From Sebastes aleutianus (Eukaryota > Chordata > Actinopteri > Perciformes > Sebastidae): 64,000 bases of DNA. The notes beneath the pieces were generated by a model that was given only the letters and a program-made list of their open reading frames with translations, did no database searches and had not been told where the DNA came from. Positions 1 to 13,751 of the stretch are shown here, in pieces. The stretch spans positions 10,585,960-10,649,959 of the forward strand of contig CAKAKS010000062.1 of assembly GCA_916700875.1 (NCBI GenBank). Direction: 5' to 3'. The position numbers and the translations under genes were made by a program. Position 1 is the stretch's first letter; every line of letters begins with the position of its first letter.

Positions 1-1075
1 CTTTTTCCCTTTCCTTTCCGTGTGTAAAAGGTCTGCAAAGTTACAAAGCCCAAAGTCCATGCCAAAGGGAGTTCAGCTTTGTTTATACTCGCGCACGACA
101 CAGTGGCGTGGGCCTCCGTAGATGCATATGGGCATGCACAGAGGCATTTATGCTCAGCGTGTTGTTCGTTGCAGTATGCTCCAAAATGCCAGAGGGCGTA
201 GAAACAAAATATTCTGTGGATAAGTAAGAAGTCAATGAGTGATACCTGAAAGGAAAGTAGGCTGCCTGGCAACAGTAGTGAACACCGACGTACCGCCAAA
301 CATTGCATTTGTGAACTGTAATTATTACTGTCGCTTACCTCAAAGTCAAAATTATTTTCCGTCTCTCAGTGCTTCTCCTCGGGTCGCCACTCTTTCCATG
401 AGACCTTTTTTTTTTTTTTTGCTTAGACAAAACGATCTCTCATATTCTTTCCCAGCCTGCAGCAAAAAGCCTCTTCTTGTGTGTTGCCTATTGCTTTCCA
501 AGAATTTAATGACATGTGACTGTCTGTACAGGCAAAAACCTGCTCGGCCAGTCTTCCTTCGAAGGCGTCCATGTTGAAATGAAATGCGCAGCGCGCGCAG
601 TGGGTGCGTAGTTACAAAAATTCAGAGGTGCATGACCAAGCAGCGCGACAATTTGTGGAGCATTCACGCACCACGAGAAAGCCGTGATGACGTAATTTTC
701 TGCCGCTTGCACCTCGCGCCTGCTTCACTATGGTGAGCATAAACCCCGCTTTACTCTCCCCCACAGAAACAATGCTACGGAACTGCCTGAAACGCCTTGC
801 TTGAAGTCCCGCCTTTTCTTCTGTAACATGGTGATGTCACCAAGTAACACATTTGCATAATACATGCCTAGCAGCTAGTTTGGCACACCCTCAAACAAAG
901 CTAGTTAGAGCGGAGCTGGAGCGGAGTCCAGAGCATTTCAGACAGAGGGTGAAAAGAAGTGCTGATGCACAGCCGGTATGAGAAAAATAAAGCATTATTT
1001 GAACATTAAAGCATGTAAACAAGTTCTACTAGAAATCCAAAATACAAGTATGCACCTGAAAATGAGCATAATATA
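1..1075. mobile_element. Interrupted family-B TTAA element at window edge
   Basis: Bases 1-80 and about 740-1075 match, in reverse, consecutive parts of the 2334-2842 element (GGTCTGCAAAGTT..., then CTGCCTGAAACGCC... and CATGTAAACAAGTTCT). About 650 bp of unrelated DNA (roughly 90-740) sits between, so another sequence seems to have inserted. I see no ANKFN1 exon in this stretch. Confidence 0.65.
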
Positions 1076-1170
1076 ACCAAATTGGGACCATGGGGCTTTT
1101 TATCAATCCTGAAAATTGTGCTGGAATATCATTTGATAGGTGCTTATCTACACCCACATCATCATCGTAC

Positions 1171-1375
1171 CTGCGATGGCTCTCTGTGCTTGTATCCGAT
1201 GGGGCCACGTCAGTCTGGCGGTCAAGCTCTCCTCCTCTTCCTCACCGTCGGGGCGCGGCGGCGGGTCTCCTCCCATCACCAAGCCCAGAGGCACCGCCCC
1301 CACCCACTGCTTTGACCGAACGCACTGCAGGCAGTCCATAATCCAGCGGGCATCCCTCCACACCACATCCAGACG
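1171..1375 (-). CDS. ankfn1: ANKFN1 coding exon 16 (last seen in the window)
   Basis: Acceptor TTCTTCAG before 1375; donor GCAG|GTACGA. Phase 0 in, 1 out, 68 codons. Encodes RLDVVWRDARWIMDCLQCVR, an acidic run of five Glu, and WPHRIQAQRAIA. The phase-1 end and the absence of a stop show that at least one more exon lies left of the window. Confidence 0.82.
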
Positions 1376-4300
1376 CTGAAGAAACAAGAAAATAAAGGGC
1401 AACAGAGAAACTGTGAGTTGAAGTAGCTAAAGTCCAACCGAATTCACATTTAGTCATCCTTTTTATAGTCAAAAAATATGTCTACAACACATGTCCTCCT
1501 GGTGATTAAGTGAAATTTTCAAAAATACAATATATTTGGGCAGCTACATTTGATCAAATACACTGATGGGTCGAGTAAAGCCCTTCAATTCCTTTTATTT
1601 TCCCTCATTAAACCCATATGAATCACAGAAGAAGAGATGTATAAAAAGAAAAGCAGACAAAAAAGAATTTTTCCGCTTATGTTTCTGCTTTCATGATCTT
1701 ACATGGGAAAGCTCAGTAATGTGGTTCAGGCGCTCTCGGGCTTCCTGCACTTCCTTGGTGTCCAGCGCCTCCCGCAGAGCCTGCTGGGCCAGATGAGTGT
1801 CCACCTCCATCCTCACCCAGGCCTGGCAGTACTGGGACAGGAAGTCCCGTTCATATGTCCAAAAGTGAACTGGTGATGAGAGGAAAGACAAATCACTACA
1901 TTAAAGCAGAGAGAGAGGGAGAGAGAGAGAGAGAGAGAGAGAAAGCCTCAGAGCTCATTAGTGCTCTTTATCAAACCTTTAGCGTGGGAATTTACCAGAA
2001 GGGTCAAAAGAAAAGATGGATTTAAATTAGAGACACTAAAGTATGGATGAAAAGGAGGATCAAAGGCCTAATTAGATCAGGAAAAACAAAAGAAGTGACT
2101 TATCTTCAAAAGACCAAAAGATCAAATACTGTACCTCAGTGTGCTTTACACATATTATACAACCAAATTGGCAACTATTGAAATGCATTGCATGGCTTAT
2201 CTTTTGGGGGTATCTAAAATTCTTTACTTTAGTTCCTTTGAAGATGAGACAATTTTATTGATCTTAATGAGATAAAATTAAAAGACTTCTGCCACTTTGT
2301 TTTTATGTGATGCTTCTATTTTTCTCAACTTAAAGAGGACCTATTATGCTTATTTTCAGGTGCATACTTGTATTTTGGGTTTCTACGAGAACATGTTTAC
2401 ATGCTTTGATGTTCAAAGAACGCTTTATTTTTCTCATACCAGCTGTGCTGCTGCACCTCTTTTCACCTTCTGTCTGAAACGCTCCGTTTGAGCACCTGCC
2501 CTCCCCCCTCCAGAAAAGCACAGTCTGCTTTGGTCAGCTGGCCCACTCTGTTGTGATTGGTCAACTGAACCAAACTCTTTGGACTCCGCTCCAGCTCTGC
2601 TCTAACTACCTTTGTTTGAGGGCGTGCCAAACTAGCTGCTAGGCAGGTATTATACAAATGTGTTACTTGTGTCAAAAGGCGGGACTTCAATCAGGGCGTT
2701 TTAGGCAGTTTAGGAGCAGAGCTTCTGTGGGGGACAGGAACTCACTTTGGACTTTTGAACTTTGCAGACCTCTTACATGCACAAAAAACTATATAATACA
2801 CTAAAGGAGAGGGGAAAAGCACATAAGCATAATAGGTCCCCTTTAAACGGGGCCCAGGACTCCATGCCATTATCATATCCTCAAGGTCCACAGTGGTCCC
2901 AGTTTAATGAATCACAGTTTTTTATGCTTTAGCCTAGCTCCCCCTTGTTGTTTAGGCTCTCTCGCTCTCAGCACTGCAGCACTCCCGTATCTATGAACTT
3001 GTTCGACTATAGTTCTCCACCTACCCAGCTCAAAGATCTGCAGGGGCATGGTGAGCCCCGGCTCTTTGGTCCCCACCAGAGGCCAGTAGCTGGAGCTGAA
3101 GTCCTCACTGGGAGGCAGCAGCAGCAGCATGGACATCTTGTCTCCAAACTGCAGCAGCTCCCGGGTGTACACACCATACTGGTACGCCTGGCACAGACAC
3201 ACAAATATGTCCAAATGTAATGAAAACCTGTTAATGTTAAACTGAACTTCAATAATGCCTGCATTCGTTTTACCCACTGGACTGCCAGTGTAATGGTAGA
3301 ATAGTATAAATTCAGACACTTAATAATAATCTTCTCCTTTCTGACCAATTCTTCACATCATTGAACCTTTTTTTTACCCTGTAGAGGGGGATGTTGAGCT
3401 TCGTCAGGAGATGTGTGATTGCCGCTCTCAGAGACATGACAAACTCCACCAGCCCGCTGCTCTCCATCACGCTCTCGTCCTCGCCGCTCAACAGGTCGGG
3501 AACGCTGTCATTGGCTGCGGTGTAAACGTGACTCTGAAGCCATTCCCACTCCTCTCTGTCACACAATGATGATGCAGTTAACAAAACACTGCTGTAAAAG
3601 GCATATTAAGTAAGCAGGGTTAGTAGCTTTGCATGTTGTGGCCCATTAACTACTAATTGCATATACTCTATGTTCAGGCAGACCAGTTTCCAAAGCAATT
3701 CTCACGTTTTTGGATTGGTTTAATGTGATATTATTGTAAGGTGACGTAGTTGCAAGCAGGGACACATTTGAAATATCATTTTTAAAGCATTTGGATTTTG
3801 TGGTATGGTATGCTTTGGAAAATGCTCAGTAAAAATAAAGTATGTTGAGCTCCAATATGGGCCTTGCTGGCTCAGTAAATCACACGTTCAGACTGCGTTA
3901 CCTGGAGACGTGGGCGTTGTGCCGGACCCGTGTGTGGCAGAGGACATTGGGTAGCCTCTGGGGCACCAGCACCCTGATCTGCTCCACTGAGCTGCACAGT
4001 TTCAGGATGCCCACGTACAGACCCGGCTTGGCCAACTGAATGCTGTGCCTGTGGAGGGATAGTTTCTCCTGGAGAACAGAGACGAACAGGCAAGGCGTTG
4101 GGGATTTTAAGAGATGTTAATAGGATGTAGTGTTTAGATGCAGTGTCTAATTTTGTTTTTAATTTGTTTCGGGCTTGCTAGATTAATTCCATTGCATTTT
4201 CTGGGTTATTTGAGTTGCACAAAAGAGGAAAACATGGCTCAATGATCAAGTCAGGAAAGTCAATATACACTTAATCACTACACACTCAGTGCTCAATACA

Positions 4301-7300
4301 TTCTGCTGCACATATCTACTGCTCTACGACTTTTTCTATGTGTCTCTCTTTCACACAGACACAAAACCCAGGTTCACCTTGAGCTGGTCATAAAGCATGT
4401 CCATGGCGGTGGGCTCCGGCAGCAGAGGAGTTCTGCTGCGGTTCTTCTCCAGGCGAGCCAGGGGCATCCAGTGGAGCGGAGGGTCAGGAGGGCTTGGAGC
4501 AATGCAGGCAAGAAAATGGTAAATATGAAATGCAACCACATGGAACCACCAATGAAAACTCAGTTTGATTAATTCATATTAGTTTAATAAAGCAAGTATA
4601 ACACAACCAACAGATATCCTGAAAACATCATTCTGCATTTGTGCTAAGCAAGCCCAGACTGCTGATTGATTAGGCTATTATCTCCGTTAGGCAAGGGAGA
4701 TTCTTATTTGGGTGATTGATAAAGTCTGATTTCAAATTCAATGCGGTGAAAATGTTTAGGCAGCTGAGTGGTGAGTTGGGGACTGTCCTTCAAACAGAAG
4801 ACTGAAGTTAAAGGGGACATGCTCTGATTGATTGGCTTGCGAGAAAAAGATGGTGCACCTTTGCAAAGGTAGTAAGCTGTGGATGGAGAAACTCAAGACT
4901 TGTTCACACTAAAAGATTTTTCAAATCTTAACAGATGTTGAAAATGTGAGAGAGCCCACACATAACAACATGTAATGATACATTTAACAGTTTTCTTCCT
5001 ATAGTGTGTGCTGAGCAACGATTTGGCCAAAACAGCACACGACACACTAACAGATTCCATTCACAAACAACAAGAGTCACGACTAAAAAAAACGGAAATC
5101 TCGCGATCAAACGTGACTTTAGTGTAAACACACATGGTGGACGATGAGCAGGAAGAACTAGAGATGTTACACTACTGTGCACTACCTTGTACTGAAAATT
5201 AACGAAGGATGGATGGATGAAGTCATGGAGACACGTTAACACTCACTCGTGTTGCCACAAATCAACAAGTTGGTCCTCCATTTCTGAGTCCATCTTACTA
5301 CTACTTTATGCTTTGCATTTTGCATTAGCTCATGCATTAGCCGCGGCCGCCATGACGACGGTGGTTGTCCTCCCACTTCATGGCTATCGTTCTTTCCCAC
5401 GTGACTGCATCATCGGCTGTCCTCGGGGTTCCCCACACACAACAGGATATCCGATCGTAAATATTGAACATGTTTAACATTTACGATTTGAAATCGGTGC
5501 GGTTACCCACAGTTTGTGGGTAAGTAGGCACTCCAGATACCCAAATGTATGAAAACAAGCACTGAAAAAGTGGATTTTTCATGATATGCCCCCTTTAAAG
5601 TCTCGTTCAATGCTCTTTGTAGGAGACAGAACAATAGTCTGACAGGGATTAACAGAATGTAACAAAAGACTCCTTCTCACCTGGGCGATTTTGGAAACTC
5701 CTTCAGAGTCACTAGTAAGACGTTTCCCTGCCGGTCTTTCAGAGGTTCGTAGTACACCTGGCCCAGGTCCATTGTTCCCAGGGAAGACTGAAGGCAGAGA
5801 AAGGTTGACATGTAAAACAGAAACATGCACATGAATAAATATGAGAATATAAAGGATTAATGCAGTGAAGAAGGTTCTGGGGGTATCGGGAAGCGACGCA
5901 CCAGTGAGAAGAGAAAGGAGGAAGAAGAGATATTAAGAGGTAATCAAAATAGCAATTAACCCATTTTGATGCCTCTCATCGGGCTGAGTGCACGGTTTAA
6001 CTTCCTACCTGCAGCTGGGAAACAGCTCTTAAAATGTTGTGCCTGTTCTGAAGGAGGGAGGAGGGAGATGAATGAGCAGAGGAAAGGGCCTGCTGGAGCC
6101 AGGGCACTTGTTGCCATGCACAGGACAACTATAAGAAAAAAAAAACAATTTTTAACACACAGAAAACTCCATAGCCTTCATTCTAAATAATTAAATATGT
6201 AGAATCGATAAATAACACAATGGAAGTCTTGTGTGTTCGATTACGAGAACAATTAATTGACTACGCGTGTATTAACTTACAAGTTACCAACAGCGTTTAT
6301 GTCTTATGTATATGTATTCTACTGACAGTTTACCTTTGCAAACCAGAGAAAGTCTTGGGTGATGGAGGTGGAGCAGCACTGGATCTCCACCAGTGGAATT
6401 TGATCTTCAGCGGTCACCAGGATGTTTTCCTTGTGGTAGAACACAGTAGCCAGGTACACGCCCCTAATGAGACCAATACAGGACATACCAAATGAAATTA
6501 ATTTTCACAGACCAACATGATATAGTCCAGTAGGCAACAAAATACATTAATAATCAGATCGTGCTGTTATCACTGTCAACTGTAAATAACACCTACAGTA
6601 GATGACGGTCAGCACGCCCCCAGTTTGGAGAAGCAGACAGGAGTTACCGCACAGAAGCAAAGTTGGCAGCAAAACACATTTTAGCCACCTAAAAGAAATG
6701 CTCACCTAAAAAAATGGTTTAGGTGTACGCTGTATTTAGAATATTTTCACCACTTTACCTTGACTTCAGACCGTCTATGTTTCCGACGGGGAACTGGAGC
6801 CGTTGTATCTATCTATGCTCTCGCCAAAGCCACCAGACTCCATTGAAAAAAAAAAAAATGTTACCTCGCGAAACGCTTGACTTTGGTGAATCCGAACTAA
6901 CCGAAGTCACACAATAACACAAAGAAACTAACCGATTGGGGCAGTGGTAGACCAGCAACCCCTGAATTCTGCGAGGTAAAATTACGGCTTTCTTCAATGG
7001 AGTCTGGTGGCTTTGGCGAGAGCATAGGTAATGGCTTCATTTCCCCGTTGGAAACATAGACTGTATAGCTGTCTCACAGCAAGGGAAACCAGCGAATACT
7101 CTAAATATAGCATACACTTAAACTGATATAGATTTTTTTAGGTGTCTAAAATACGTTTTGCTGCCGGCCCCGTCCACAGCAGTACATTGCTTTGCTCCCG
7201 TGCAGTAACTCCTGTCTGCTTCTCCAAACTGGGGGCGTGCCGACCTTCATCTACTGTAAGTAATACACGGACTATAGATAAGTACCTCATACAACCTCAC

Positions 7301-10300
7301 TTCAAAACACCTGAACTATCCTTTTAAGGTTATTGCACCTTATGCAAATGATGTATATGTCTACATTCAAAAAGCATTTTCTTTCAAACCATGTTTTGAG
7401 TAATCTATGTTGTGTTCAACCACTTTTTTAAAGCCATGCTGGGGTTGCTATTCATGCAGTTTCACCCTTTTCTACCTTAGAGCTGCCCCGTTTATCCACT
7501 GGCAGAGTGTGGTCCACTGAGCCTAGATCAGTCACTTCCCACAGTTCAGTGGTTTCAAACATCATCCCATTCCTGCTTCATTTATCTTGAGGCTACCGCA
7601 GCTTTAATGTGACTACTGTTCCTTTTTAATAACCGTAACAGGTAAGAGTTTGGACTTTGTAGTCTACATTGTTGTAATCGCGTCACATTTAATCCGTTAC
7701 TCCCTCGCACCCTCAAGGCACCGTGGGACAGGTAAGACAGATGGAGCGCTACCTCTGTAGGAGACGAACAAACTTTGTGGCGGACTGGAACAGTTGTTTG
7801 ATGCCTCGAGACACAGACAGACGCTTGCTGGGACTCTGGGGCTTAGAGCTCTCTGTGGAGCGGAGGAGAGGAGGATCAGTCAGGATGAGAATCACTTTAT
7901 CTGCTAAAGTACATTCACAAGCTATTTGAAATGGGGGAGGGTGGTGAAATGATTTTCTCTGTTATGAAAAGAGTTGATAACAGTGCATGCTGCTGATATA
8001 AAATGGTATAAAACAGGAATACAATTCTGCCAGCATGTCAGGTCCTTACGAAACATCATAACAATTTATGTTTTGATGTCCTCAATGTTCATTATGTTTT
8101 CTGACACTTGGGAATCTCTTGATTAAGACAAGTACAACAGAAAACAAGGTAAAAACTATTGTACACCTATGGCTTTTCAGACGGAGGGTGAAAAGAGGTA
8201 TGAACATTCAAGCATGTAAATATGCTAGTAATAACCCAAAATAGTATGCGCCTGAAAATAAGCATAATAGGTCCCGTTTAATAGAAAAGTAATGGAAGAA
8301 TATTGGGACTTGGTGGTTCATGTTTTTTCATTGCGACTGAAAATCTAGTGAACGTGGTGATAAATACATTTAGTTTCATGGACTCATTTGCGCTCGCTTT
8401 ACAGCAACTGCAGCAAAGTTGCATCACCAAAAAGACCCGCTGTTACCTATGCAGAACCCTCTGTAATGCTGTTCTCTGGCGTCTTCCAGCAGTTTCCTCA
8501 CAAGGCCCTCGTGATTTCTGAACTGCGACTTCACGCCGATGCACTCTCTCCAACCTGCGTGGGGAGAAAGAGAGAAACAAATCATTGCTTTCATTTTTAC
8601 GCAATTAGGGGAAAATCATTGACGACATCAAGAACTCATTTACGAGCGACTCCTGAGTGCTGCTTTTTCCTCCTGTCTTTGTGATCAGGAGGCAAAAGAA
8701 AGATTGCATGAGAGACCATCTGTGTGCTGGGACTCGTTTCAATGCTGATTCATTCGGAGCTGCTGACGTCTTCTTTTAACGTTCAAGTTAAATTGACACT
8801 GCAACGTGTTGAATATCACTACTTTACCTAATATCACTTACTCGTGGATTTACATGAATATTTCTTGCCTTTTTTCTCCATTTCGTAGCAATTTTTGCAT
8901 CATTTCACAGTATAAAGTGGAAAGTAACAGCAAGTAATGCAGCGAGAGAGAGAGTGGATGGCATGCAAGAGAGATTATGAGCCCAATTCAAACTCAAAGC
9001 ACAGGTAAAAGGCCCATTGACTCGCAGTGACATCTTTAATTCCACGTTTTAATAATTCATTAATCTACCAGCCGTGAGTGGATTCCACTTTTTCACATCA
9101 AGCTTGACGTCAGCCAAGTCATTTCATTACACGCGGACAGGGAGAAAAAGAATGGAGGCCTTTCAAAGTAGCAAGTCCACATTCATCAAAGTGTGCAGTT
9201 CGGTATACTCACTGGAGGGGGCAGCGCTGACTGGAGAGGAGCACTGAGGCGGGCCCCATCCTTTCACGTTGTAGCAGCTCGCTCTTACAAAGTAATGCGC
9301 TCCCTGCATTTGGAGAAGCACCAGACCGCCAAATTATCACCATGCATTAACCTTTATGAATCGTTCATTCCCGGGACAAAGAAATCGCACACCGCTGTCA
9401 TTATTAATTCATCTGGTTAAGTAAGGCAGTTGAGTGGGATAAGTGCTCTCTTATGGGAAGTGGTTCGGCACAGTCAGGGATGATTGGGGCGCAATGAATA
9501 CAGTCTGTGTGAAGCTCTAGAGCTAATGTGTGTGTATTGTCTGCATGATTGCATATCCCTAAACCATTTTAACTATGTGTGCAGAGTGTGTGAAGGTACT
9601 GCATGACTTACCGCTGTGAGTCCCTTGATGCTATAGGATGGGTTCTTGGTCTCTGTAACCTGGGCTGAGCCAAGGACGCGTTTGAAGCTGGCTGAGGTGC
9701 TCCATTCCACTGTGAACACAAAACAAACTCAATGACAGATTATTCTCTGGCTTTACTCAAAGCCCCCCCATAGAGGATCACTAAGGATTTGAGTGTTTAC
9801 AGTTTTGGGAACTTGCTGTACCTGAGCTTAATCTAGCCTTGGCTGCGAAGTATGATGTAGCTGTAAAACTAAGTAGCAAAAACAGAGGAGCCAAACGGGA
9901 GACATAAATATAAAGCTTTTATACCTGTCAGCCTAAATGATGTGTGAGACCTTGATTATATTATTCCTATATTTAGCCATCATGTCTTGCTTCATGTTTT
10001 GATCATGCTTCCTATATTATTAAAGGGGACATATGATGAAAAACTCACTTATTCGGTGCTTTTGCAAATACGTTTGAGTATATGGAGTGCCTGCCAACAC
10101 ACAAACTGTGAAATAAGACCAACCCAGTCCGTTTTTTGTGGGCTGCCGATCAGAAAACGTGATTCAACGAGCCATTCAGATTTGGCTCCCCTTCCTATGT
10201 CACATGCAGGTTCATTAGAATATATCGCCCAAAGCTTGATAACTACCTTTGCAAAAATGTAGGGCTGCCCCCTGAAAGTCAATCTGTCAAATCATCGTCA

Positions 10301-13300
10301 GTGACGACGTGATATTCTTGAAGTCGAGCCGTTCGGGTTTTTGCCTGGACCGCAGAGGGCCAGCCCTACAAACGCAAAACTCTGTCACTGAGGGATGAAG
10401 TTACACGATTGTGTTGGAGTGTTTGAGTTTCCTCATTTGCCTATGCTCTTTCAAAATAAAAAGGCAGAAACATTTCTTTATGCAAATTAGCCTGTCCAGT
10501 GTGATGCGTCCGGCTCACGAAACTTGGACCAGGCTGTCAAGCTAGGTAATCTAGTTCTAAAATGAAAAGAGATTCAGCAGTGGCATCGCTTATTTCTCCT
10601 TTAAAATGTTTTTAGAAGTAGATTTTGGTGGATTGTTTGGATGAAATAACAAAGTTTACGAGCAGGCTATGTTGTTTTCCTGTTCCAACCAATCAGGGGC
10701 ATTCCACGATAGGGTACGTCACCGCTTGAACGGCCAGTTGACTGCAACAGCGCGTTCCTTAGTGTCCCGCTGGATTTAACATTATAGACATGACCACTGA
10801 CTATTTGTGTAACAATTCAGCCACAAATTCCCAGACTGACCATATACTCAGTTTTGACCGGGACTTGTTTTCTTAAGAGGCTAGATCTATGAAGAACTTT
10901 ATGCTCTTAACAATTTTCTGCTCTTGTAAACAAATTAATCCTAAACACATTGGTTGTATAGATATGAATGGTGACGATACAGCAAAAAAAAGTCACACCC
11001 AAGCATGATAAACGAGATGGAATTCTTTTCAACATGGGTCGGGCGGTTTGCTGACATCGCCGCAGACCCCTCGCACTGAGGACAGTCCGCCCCGGTTAAC
11101 AGAGCCCCGTCCCTCCCAGCAGGGAGAGAGGGCGCAGCAAGCACCACAGCCCCGGGAACTGGTGAGGTACGGGCGAGGGGTGCTGCAAAGATCACGGCCG
11201 GAGCTGCGAGCCACCTTCAACTTTCCAAGCCGAGAGCACGGCCCTGAACCGCCGAGGTGAATCCCCCCTGACAGACTGCGTGGACCCGACTGGTTGAGAA
11301 GTGTAAAAATACTTTCGTTCGTTGTGAAACTGTGGCGGACCGCATTTGACTATGGTAATGTAGTTGAAATCATCACTGAGACTCAGGCCAATGGATTTTC
11401 TAATTGCCAGATAGTCTATATGTAGGGGAAAAAAAGAACAAATAGTCGAAGCATCGTATCGAACATCTAAATCTGAGTCAAATTTTAAAAAATCTGATTC
11501 GGGTACAGCCCTACAAAGGTGCACCATATTTTTCCTTGCAAGCCAATCAGGTATTTTTTGGGAGGGTGGGCTTAAAGACACAGGTGCTAAAACGGAGCGT
11601 TTCAGACAGAGGGTGAATAAAGGTATATTCACAGATAGACAGTATGAGAAAAATAATGTGTTTTTTGAACATTAAAGCATGTAAACATGTTCTAGCAGAA
11701 ACCTAAAACACAAGTGTGAACCTGAAAATGAGCATGATATGTCCCCTTTAATTTGCCTCTATCCATCCTTCCATCTATAATATTATTATTAAAGTCTTGT
11801 TATTCACCACCTACCTCTGTAGCGGGTGATGAGCCCCATGTTGTCCCCTTCTGGCTCTTTGATTGCCACAAACAGAGAGGATGTGCTGGTCACCAGTATG
11901 GACACATGACTGGGAGACCCTGGGAGCTCTGGGTGAAACATTTAGGCAGACCAACGTTGAGCAAACATGAGCACTACTTAGTTCTGAGAGTAAATTAATA
12001 CATCTACAACAACCACAGAGAATAAGTATTATATTATATGTATTTTCTTATCAAAACTCTTTAATAATATATCTTTTTAATTTCTTGATTATAAAACCTG
12101 ATGTATGTAGTTAAAGAGTTAATATTATGCAGCAAAACAGCTATCATGCCATGCCAACTCTCAATAGACAACCACAGATTAACAATTTATTTTTGTATTT
12201 CGACAAGAATCTCGTTATCCTGGCTCTCGCCCTAACCCTCCAGGGTTGCTAGTAAAATTAGAGGTTCTCCCAGTGGAGCTCTGCGTTGCCCCCAAGACAC
12301 TGAACCTCTACCAGCTCTGTGGGAACTGATCTGTTGCTGCTCCTGCACTCTGACCTGCTTGTCTATGAATAGAGCCAGTGAACAGAGTTTCCCTGCAGGA
12401 ATCGGCAAACTACTACAATATCGCTATTACAACCGTAACCTCAACACTAGCCCGGTTAAAGATGAATTTCTGCAGTGATCAAATGTAATTGTAGCACATT
12501 TATATTTTGCATTTTGAGCATTTAGCTGACACTCTTATCTGCACCAAGAATAAGAGCCGGTGCCCTTAAAATACCGCTGTGATCATAAAATGGTAAGGGA
12601 AGGGAACTGAAAGAGAAATGAAATGAGAGTTAAGTGGGCACAGAGGGGGGATATCATCACATGATTCTAATAAAAAACATGGGAGTTTAAGCCAGGAGGA
12701 AGAGGACTTGAGCAGGTTGGTGCAGGGAAAGGAAGGCGAAGAGGCCAAACACAGCAGAACACAGGTTGCACCAAAGTCTCGGAGGTTCCTACGCATACAT
12801 CCACCAGCACCAGAGTTTTTAATTTGATACAAGCAGCCGCTAGCAGCCGGTGGAGGGAGTTGAGGGCATGGGGGAGAATTTGGAAAGGTTGACGACGAGG
12901 CAGTCTGTTGAATGTTGGATGAGTTGAACGGTGCTGGAGAGACTTCCAAGAGGCCGGCTAGGCGTTACAAGAGTCCAGACAGGAAATCAGTAAAACTTAA
13001 GCGAGAGGTTGGACTGAATACTTGATCGCTGTGGTCTTGTCAGCAGTGATGAGGGAGGTTTGTAGAGGAGAGTTAAAAGTAGTTCTACCTTGTTGAGATT
13101 GAGTTTGAAGAGGGCAGAAATAAACTGCAAGAATACCATTATTTCTAGCGAGAGAGGACTGAGAGGGACTGTGACCTAGTTTGTGTCCCAAGCTGTGCTT
13201 CAAGGAAATGTCACAAGCTGACCACTGACCTGTGCTGTGGAAGTTCTGTCTCATCCGGCAGTACAGTTGCAGCCGGAGGCTCCAGAGACGGATGTGTCTG

Positions 13301-13720
13301 TGGACGTCGGCCTGTGCCTGAGGCCCTGCCCCCGCCTTCCTCACTAGCTCCTTCTTCCTCTCCTCCACCTGTTTGCCCGCCAGCGCCACCAGAGCGTCCA
13401 GCTTGAGCGCCCACTCTGCTGGTCGGCACACTGGGAGGAGACAGAAAGACGGAGAGGACAGATTCTGAATATGATTTGCATTGAATTATCCACTTCCAAC
13501 ATCATTTTATGATATTTTAAAGGACTTACAAACAGGGTTATGTCTGGCTCCCGCCTTTGTCAACACGTGGAGCAGAGGGGAATTGTGGGTAAGGGCGGCA
13601 ACGTCCAGGGGGACCAGGCCCTGTTCGCTCACCCTGTTCACCCCCTTCTCCCTCTCTCTCTCCCAGTCCTTCTCCTTCTTCTCCCCCCCTCTCTCCCACA
13701 TGCTTCCTCCTCCACCTCCT

Positions 13721-13751
<31 letters not shown>

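Noticed and set aside
11192..11632. 146-codon minus-strand frame
   Set aside because: It lies within the TTAA composite element and spans unrelated repeat parts.
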